In this document: one piece after another, positions 20,284-24,783 of the stretch
Layout: the number at the start of each line of letters is the position of its first letter
Position numbering within the stretch: the stretch's first letter is position 1
NCBI GenBank assembly: GCA_052387955.1
Contig: JBQTIQ010000046.1
Span: forward strand, 1 to 24,783
From: JBQTIQ01 sp052387955
GTDB taxonomy: Bacteria > Actinomycetota > Acidimicrobiia > Acidimicrobiales > JACDCH01
Length of the DNA: 24,783 bases
Direction: 5' to 3'
Made by a program: the position numbers and the translations under genes
The notes under the pieces: model-generated
The model's input: only the letters and a program-made list of their open reading frames with translations
The model's database searches: none
What the model was told of the DNA's origin: nothing

Positions 20284-21573
20284 TCAACGGGTGTGGCCGT
20301 CGCCGCGGACGACGTACTTGAGCGTGGTCAGCTCGCGCAGGCCCATGGGGCCGCGGGCGTGCAGCTTCTGGGTCGAGATGCCGATCTCGGCGCCGAAGCC
20401 GAACTCCTCGCCGTCCACGAAGCGGGTGGACGCGTTGACCAGCACGGCGGCGGCGTCGACCTCACGGCAGAAGCGGTCGGCGGCAGCGATGTCGGAGGTG
20501 ACGACCGCCTCGCTGTGGCCGGAGCCGAAACGGCGTATGTGGTCGATGGCCTCGTCGATGTCGGGCACCACCCGCACGGCCAGCTTGAGATCGAGGAACT
20601 CGGTGGCGTAGTCCTCGTCGTCGGCCAGTGCCATCCGGGCGCCGACCACCTCGCGGGCATCGTCATCGCCCACCAGCTCGACCCCGTCGAGCATCGGCAC
20701 GACCAGGCTCAGGAACTCCTCCGCCACCGACCGGTGCACCAGCAGCGTCTCGGCCGCATTGCAGACCGATGGGCGCTGGGTCTTGGCATTGACGACGATG
20801 GCGGCGGCCATGGCCAAGTCGGCGGCAGCGTCGACGTAGACATGGCAGTTGCCGTCGCCGTCGATCACGTAGGGAACCGTGGCGTTGTCGAGGACCGAAC
20901 GGATCAGCGCCGGGCCACCCCGGGGGATGAGGCAGTCGATCGACTCCCGCAGCCGCATGAACTCGACGGCCGCCTCGTGGCGGATGTCGGTGACGAGGAC
21001 CACGGCGTCGTCGGGCAGGCCGGCCTTGGCCACGCCCTCCCGCAATGCGGTGGCGATCGCCCGGTTGGACTCGAGCGCCCCCGACGAGCCCCTCAAGAAG
21101 GCGACGTTGCCGGCCTTGAGACAGAGACCGAACGCGTCCGAGGTGACGTTGGGGCGGTTCTCGTAGATGATCGCCACCACCCCGAGCGGCACCCGCACCT
21201 GCTCGATGCGCAGGCCGTTGGGCCGTACCCAGCTCCCCACGATCTCACCCACCGGGTCGGGCAGGGCGGCCACCTTGAGCAGGCCGGCGGCCATCGACTC
21301 GACCCGGGCGGTGCTGAGCCGGAGCCGGTCCAGGACGGTGGCCGACGCGCCGGCGGACTCCGAGCGCGACAGATCGACGGCGTTGGCCTCCAGGATCTCG
21401 GGGGCCCGTTCGACCAGCAGGTCGGCTGCCGCCCCGAGGGCGGCGTCCTTGACGTCGGTCGAGGCCACCGCCACCGAGCGCGACGCCGCCTTGGCTCGTC
21501 GGCCCAGGGCGGCGATTGGCTCGTTGTCCCCGTGGGGCTGCGCCCCACACCCATCGGTCATCGGCATGCCCAT
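20284..21573 (-). CDS. proA: Gamma-glutamyl phosphate reductase
   Basis: A 429-aa aldehyde-dehydrogenase-fold enzyme of proline biosynthesis that reduces glutamyl-5-phosphate to the semialdehyde with NADPH. Recognised segments are the N-terminal LGRRAKAASR, VPLGVVAIIYENRPNVTSDA, LRGSSGALESN, the catalytic cysteine in QRPSVCNAAETLL, and GFGAEIGISTQKLHARGPMGL near the end. I choose ATG 21573 because TACTCT lies 6 nt upstream, as in a leaderless mRNA; ATGs at 21567 and 21561 are in frame. Oddly, the codons for GCGAQPHG, just before the normal N-terminus, are a copy of the hairpin repeat. No start codon lies between that hairpin and the conserved region, so the repeat must be translated. The gene diverges from the acetyltransferase gene. 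Confidence 0.95.
   Translation of the reverse strand: MGMPMTDGCGAQPHGDNEPIAALGRRAKAASRSVAVASTDVKDAALGAAADLLVERAPEILEANAVDLSRSESAGASATVLDRLRLSTARVESMAAGLLKVAALPDPVGEIVGSWVRPNGLRIEQVRVPLGVVAIIYENRPNVTSDAFGLCLKAGNVAFLRGSSGALESNRAIATALREGVAKAGLPDDAVVLVTDIRHEAAVEFMRLRESIDCLIPRGGPALIRSVLDNATVPYVIDGDGNCHVYVDAAADLAMAAAIVVNAKTQRPSVCNAAETLLVHRSVAEEFLSLVVPMLDGVELVGDDDAREVVGARMALADDEDYATEFLDLKLAVRVVPDIDEAIDHIRRFGSGHSEAVVTSDIAAADRFCREVDAAAVLVNASTRFVDGEEFGFGAEIGISTQKLHARGPMGLRELTTLKYVVRGDGHTR
21530..21562 (+). repeat. Hairpin repeat family, partial copy inside the proA 5' coding region
   Basis: GTGGGGC-TGC-GCCCCAC (21532-21548) is followed by ACACCCATCGGTCAT. The hairpin and next bases match subfamily A (6401-6457, 10377-10438), but the GAGCTGG core is missing. 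Confidence 0.6.
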
Positions 21574-21579
21574 TGGCCC

Positions 21580-21585
21580 AGAGTA
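21580..21585 (-). promoter_or_regulatory. -10 box of proA, leaderless type
   Basis: Minus-strand TACTCT is separated by six bases from the ATG at 21573. It lies in the short divergent region between proA and the acetyltransferase gene. Confidence 0.45.
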
Positions 21586-21639
21586 CCGATGTGGGCGAGG
21601 CAGACTTCGGGCCTTGACCCGTCCGTCCCCCCGACCTTC

Positions 21640-22254
21640 GTGACCGCGGTACGGCCGGCCACCGCCGCCGACCTCCGGGGCCACGGCGGCATGGTGCCGG
21701 CCCTGGTCCGCAGCTTCGACGACGACCCGCTCATGGGCTACCTCTTCCCCGACGCCGCGTCGCGGCCTCGGCGGCTGCGGTTGTTCTTCGCCGCCGAGGC
21801 CCGCCGGGCACTGCACCGGGGCGCGGTAGTGACCACGGCCGGGCCGAGGCCGTCGCGAGGCGGGGCGATCTGGGCCGCCCCCGGGCGGGCCTCGAGCGGG
21901 GCCGAACCGTTCGCCCAGTTCCGTCTCATGCGGGCGCTGTCGTCGGCCATGCCCCGGGTGGTGGCGCTGATGTCCCGGGTCGAACGGGCACAGCCGGGCG
22001 AGCCCCACTGGTACCTGGTGGTCATCGGCGCCGACCCCGGTCACCAGCGCCAAGGCGTGGGCTCGGCCCTGCTCCGGCCGGTCCTCGAACGTTGCGACCA
22101 TGAGGGGACACCGGCCTTCCTGGTGTCCTCGAAGGCGTCCAACATCCCGTTCTACGGTGCCCACGGGTTCGAGCTGCGTGACGAACTACAGGTGCCCGAA
22201 GGCCCGACCGTGTGGCCGATGTGGCGGGACCCGCAGCCGAAGCAGCCCCGGTGA
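21640..22254 (+). CDS. GNAT-family N-acetyltransferase
   Basis: A 204-aa protein of the GCN5-related acetyltransferase fold. It opens TAVRPATAADL, carries the acetyl-CoA-binding strand-helix WYLVVIGADPGHQRQGVGSA (Q/RxxGxG type) at about 125-145, and ends with NIPFYGAHGFELRDEL, the usual last motif. The acceptor substrate is unknown. GTG 21640 (GTGACC) puts the start directly before the first conserved strand; ATG 21589 would add 17 residues and overlap the proA promoter region. The stop overlaps the next gene's start (GTGA), so it is the first gene of a three-gene operon. Confidence 0.88.
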   Translation: MTAVRPATAADLRGHGGMVPALVRSFDDDPLMGYLFPDAASRPRRLRLFFAAEARRALHRGAVVTTAGPRPSRGGAIWAAPGRASSGAEPFAQFRLMRALSSAMPRVVALMSRVERAQPGEPHWYLVVIGADPGHQRQGVGSALLRPVLERCDHEGTPAFLVSSKASNIPFYGAHGFELRDELQVPEGPTVWPMWRDPQPKQPR

Positions 22255-23726
22255 GCGCGGCACTTCGCCCGGCCGTTCGGTCCTTCGCCGACGACGTCGG
22301 CGCCGCCCTCGCCGGGGTGGCCCGAGGAACGGGCCTCGACGGGCCCGAGCTGCGCCGTGACGCGGCCCTCGAAGCGTGCCACCTGGCCTGTGCCCTGGTG
22401 GCCACCGGCGGGCGGCGGGCCACCGACGACGAGGTGTGGGCGCTGACCGCCGCCTTCGGGCCCGAGCTCTCCACGCCGTTGGCCGGTGCCACCCCCGACC
22501 AGGTCCGCGACGCCGGCCTGCTCGACGACGAGGCCGGTTTCCTCGAACAGACCTCTACGCTTTACCGGCTGCTGGTGGAGGCCGACGCCCGGCACGGCAG
22601 CGCCCACTCCCACGTCTACTACCGCGCCGCCGTACAGGTGCTCTTCGCCACAGCGGCGGCCGACCTGTTCACCTCCGAGACCGAGCTCGACGCCATCGAG
22701 CGGTTCCGCTCGCTCCTGTTGGCCGAGATGACCGCGCAGGGCGTTAGCCGACCGGGCCAGGGCAGGCCCGGCCGCCGCCGCATCCCCGCCGGGAGCATGC
22801 CGGTCGCCGGTGCGACGGCCGAGGGCGGACCGGGGCCGACCGACGCGGGGCGCAGCGACGCCGAGGGGACCGACGCCGATGACGCCGACGACCTGGGCCC
22901 GCCCGAGCCGCTCGAGGACCTGTTGGAGGAGCTCGATGAGCTGGTCGGCCTCGACTCGGTCAAGCGCGAGGTCAGACGGACCGCCGATCTCACCCGCATC
23001 GAACAACTGCGCCGCCACCGGGGGCTGCCGGTGCTGCCCCGCAGCCGCCACCTGGTGTTCACCGGCAATCCCGGGACGGGCAAGACCACTGTCGCCCGGC
23101 TGCTGGCCCGCCTCTACCGGACCCTGGGCGTGGTGGCGAGGGGCCATCTCGTCGAGACCGACCGGTCCCACCTGGTGGCCGGCTTCGTCGGCCAGACCGC
23201 CACGCTGGTGCGCAAGCGCTTCGACGAAGCCGACCAGGGGATGCTGCTCATCGACGAGGCCTATGCCCTGGTCCGGGGAGGCGACAACGACTTCGGCCGG
23301 GAGGCGATCGACACGATCGTCAAGCTGGTCGAGGACCGCCGCGACTCGGTCGTGGTGGTCGTGGCCGGCTACCCCGACGAGATGGACGAGTTCATCGACG
23401 CCAACCCCGGCCTCCGGTCACGGTTCCCTCGCACGATCGACTTCCCCGACTACGACACCGGCGAGCTGGTGAGGATCTTCGACTTCATGGGGTCCAAGCC
23501 CCGCTACGCCTGCGATGCCGGGGCCGCCGCTGAGGTCCGCGACTGGTTCGACGCCCAGGACCGGGTCAAGGGTTTCGGCAATGGCCGCCTGGCCCGCAAC
23601 CTGTTCGAGGCAGCCGTGGCCCATCAGGCCAGCCGGCTGGCGGGTATGGCCGGCGAGCTCACCGACGAGCAGCTCACCACCCTGACGGCCGCCGACATCC
23701 CCGGACCGGCGGACGGGCTGGGGTGA
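22251..23726 (+). CDS. AAA+ ATPase (CbbX/SpoVK/EccA-like) with helical N-terminal domain
   Basis: A 491-aa cytoplasmic protein. Residues 1-165 are helical and resemble a TerB-like domain in pattern (LACALVATGG...SETELDAIERFRSLLL); this is a tentative call. A disordered, acidic linker (about 170-220) leads to a CbbX-type AAA+ domain with Walker A GNPGTGKTT (272-280), Walker B MLLIDEAY (331-338), the pore-loop-like GFVGQTA, and RSRFPRTIDFPDY. Relatives include the Rubisco activase CbbX, SpoVK and the type VII secretion ATPase EccA, but no rubisco or ESX genes are nearby, so the target is unknown. The start GTG 22251 overlaps the GNAT stop; its own stop overlaps the next gene (GTGA). Both overlaps suggest coupled translation. 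Confidence 0.88.
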   Translation: MSAALRPAVRSFADDVGAALAGVARGTGLDGPELRRDAALEACHLACALVATGGRRATDDEVWALTAAFGPELSTPLAGATPDQVRDAGLLDDEAGFLEQTSTLYRLLVEADARHGSAHSHVYYRAAVQVLFATAAADLFTSETELDAIERFRSLLLAEMTAQGVSRPGQGRPGRRRIPAGSMPVAGATAEGGPGPTDAGRSDAEGTDADDADDLGPPEPLEDLLEELDELVGLDSVKREVRRTADLTRIEQLRRHRGLPVLPRSRHLVFTGNPGTGKTTVARLLARLYRTLGVVARGHLVETDRSHLVAGFVGQTATLVRKRFDEADQGMLLIDEAYALVRGGDNDFGREAIDTIVKLVEDRRDSVVVVVAGYPDEMDEFIDANPGLRSRFPRTIDFPDYDTGELVRIFDFMGSKPRYACDAGAAAEVRDWFDAQDRVKGFGNGRLARNLFEAAVAHQASRLAGMAGELTDEQLTTLTAADIPGPADGLG

Positions 23727-24604
23727 AGCGGTCCGGGGCGGTGCTGGCGGCGGCGGCGATGATCCTCGTCTCCCTGTGGGTACGGGCGCGCCTCGACGAC
23801 AACGACGACGCCTCGCGGCCGACGGTGGCCTGCGTCGAGGAGCTGGCTGTCGCCTGCGAGGCCGCCCTCGGGACCGCCGCCGACCTGCGGGTCGAAGCCG
23901 CCGCCGTCACCGCCGCCGCCCTGATCGACGGGACCGACGACATCGATCATTGGGTGACCCTCGACGGCTGGCCCCAGCTCGTCGCCGCCGCCGGCAACCG
24001 GCCGGCGCCGACGCCCGAAGCACTGGCGGCCAGCAGGCTCGTCCTCGCCGTCGAGCTCGGCCGGGCCGACGTCCTGCGCCAGCAGTGCACCGAAGTCGAC
24101 TGGCGCTGTGTCCTCGACCGGGTCGGCCGGCCCTGGGCCGAGATCGGCGGCGAGGAGAGCTGGGGGTCGGTGAAGGTGGGCCGACCGGGGACCGCCACCG
24201 GCGTCGGCCTGCTCGTCGACGCCAGCGCCATCGCCGCGGTCGCTGGGACGACCGACCTCGGCACCAACGACGACGCCTTCCGACAGGCCCGGGCCGCGGC
24301 GGCGGGACTGGGCGAGGGCCAGTTCTCGGACTTCGCGGCGCGCCTCCCGGCCCTCTTCGCCGGGTTCGCCACCACGCAGGCACAGGTGACGGCCGACTCG
24401 GGCCGGATCGCCGGCCGGGTCGCCATCGTCACCCCTGCACCCGGCGCCGTCGCCGTCGCCGTCCTCGACTCTCCCGGCGGCGCCGACGGGGTCGACCGCG
24501 GCCGGCTCCAGGCGGCGGTTCGCGACCAGGGATGGGACGCGCCCGTACCGCCCTCGGCCGGTGGCCTGAGCGGCGGCGTCCTGCTCGCCCTGTCGGGGCT
24601 CTAG
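23723..24604 (+). CDS. Membrane-anchored extracellular protein resembling a solute-binding protein
   Basis: A 293-aa protein with an N-terminal membrane segment (about 5-20) and then an extracellular domain. Two close cysteine pairs (C37/C45 and C122/C129) probably form disulfides. Segments such as HWVTLDGWPQLV, SRLVLAV, PWAEIGGEESWGSVKVG and TATGVGLLVDASAI resemble the lobes of periplasmic solute-binding proteins, but no transporter gene is present. It lacks a lipobox. Start GTG 23723 overlaps the AAA+ stop (GTGA); the residues MKRSG before the helix are a normal membrane-anchor start. Immediately after its stop is the long hairpin of a subfamily C repeat, which could end the operon. The function is not recognised beyond this fold-level guess. 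Confidence 0.75.
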   Translation: MKRSGAVLAAAAMILVSLWVRARLDDNDDASRPTVACVEELAVACEAALGTAADLRVEAAAVTAAALIDGTDDIDHWVTLDGWPQLVAAAGNRPAPTPEALAASRLVLAVELGRADVLRQQCTEVDWRCVLDRVGRPWAEIGGEESWGSVKVGRPGTATGVGLLVDASAIAAVAGTTDLGTNDDAFRQARAAAAGLGEGQFSDFAARLPALFAGFATTQAQVTADSGRIAGRVAIVTPAPGAVAVAVLDSPGGADGVDRGRLQAAVRDQGWDAPVPPSAGGLSGGVLLALSGL

Positions 24605-24722
24605 ATCTGCTCGGTCCCGAGAATGCTTGACGTTGTGACAAGTTCCGGGACCGAGCAGATGCCGACCGAGCGACCGCCAGGGAGCCGGGCGGCGATGGGG
24701 GCCGGGGGGCGCCGCCCCCCCG
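24605..24722 (-). repeat. Hairpin repeat family, subfamily C, copy 2 with 15-bp perfect stem
   Basis: It starts at the base after the TAG stop of the preceding gene. Arms 24605-24619 and 24646-24660 are perfect complements, and the 26-nt loop differs from the 10154 copy by one base. The core is the same, and the terminal G/C-run hairpin has diverged. As placed, it could also serve as the terminator of the GNAT-AAA-SBP operon. The last 60 bases of the window (24723-24783) show nothing recognisable. Confidence 0.85.
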
Positions 24723-24783
24723 CAACGGGCGCGCACCGGCAAGACTCACGCCAAGCCCCCCCCGCCTCTCGTGGGGCGGCGCC

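Noticed and set aside
20282..20287. A consensus TTGACA as the -35 of moxR
   Set aside because: It is 26 nt from the likely -10 box, has no better -10 partner at 16-19 nt, and overlaps the proA stop codon.
20062..22254. A 730-codon plus-strand open frame covering the whole proA gene antisense
   Set aside because: Only its last part (from 21640) matches a protein family (GNAT). The rest is the complement of proA, which has clear catalytic motifs. Long antisense frames are expected at this GC content.

Overview
The window is very GC-rich, gene-dense bacterial DNA. It looks like a chromosomal segment of an actinomycete (Actinomycetota), plausibly an uncultured or little-studied Acidimicrobiia-type lineage. 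Points in favour are GTG starts, GTGA/ATGA gene overlaps, a PAC2-family protein, an F420-type luciferase-like oxidoreductase, a class II DAHP synthase, and the order nadD-rsfS / leuS / comEA. No phage, plasmid or transposase gene was seen. The lineage assignment is inference from gene content only.

Layout. 1-1.2 kb (minus): the N-terminal part of a ComEA-like competence protein, probably frameshifted at the window edge, and a thioredoxin-TPR (CnoX/YbbN-like) protein. 1.36-4.55 kb (plus): an ACAD10/11-type phosphotransferase, a PAC2 protein and an LLM-class oxidoreductase, preceded by a repeat-built leader ORF. 4.6-10.1 kb (mostly minus): a fatty acyl-AMP/CoA ligase, leuS, tRNA-Ala(GGC) on the plus strand, rsfS and nadD. 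10.5-12.8 kb (plus): a sigma-70 factor and a class II DAHP synthase. 13.0-15.5 kb (plus): a siroheme sulfite/nitrite reductase coupled to a cysH-type APS/PAPS reductase, i.e. assimilatory sulfate reduction. 15.6-17.4 kb (plus): a GH15 glucoamylase/trehalase. 17.6-20.2 kb (minus): a MoxR ATPase and a CoxE-like VWA protein. 20.3-21.6 kb (minus): proA. 21.6-24.6 kb (plus): a tightly overlapping operon of a GNAT acetyltransferase, an AAA+ ATPase and a membrane-anchored extracellular protein resembling a solute-binding protein.

The most unusual content is between the genes. About ten copies of one dispersed repeat family occur in under 25 kb. Each has a G-run/CTGCG/C-run hairpin followed by a conserved core. 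Some copies also carry a second, longer hairpin that differs between subfamilies. At two unrelated genes (phosphotransferase and CoxE) tandem copies form an open leader ORF that starts GTG-ACC and whose TGA stop overlaps the GTG-ACC start of the downstream gene, inside a nearly identical junction (RTGGTGCACCMGTGACC). In proA a copy of the hairpin lies inside the coding sequence just after the start codon. A separate 165-bp inverted-repeat structure lies between the convergent GH15 and CoxE genes.

Several genes have a TANNNT box 6-9 nt before the start codon and no Shine-Dalgarno sequence, which suggests leaderless transcripts. All functional assignments are from motif recognition by eye. No database search was run.
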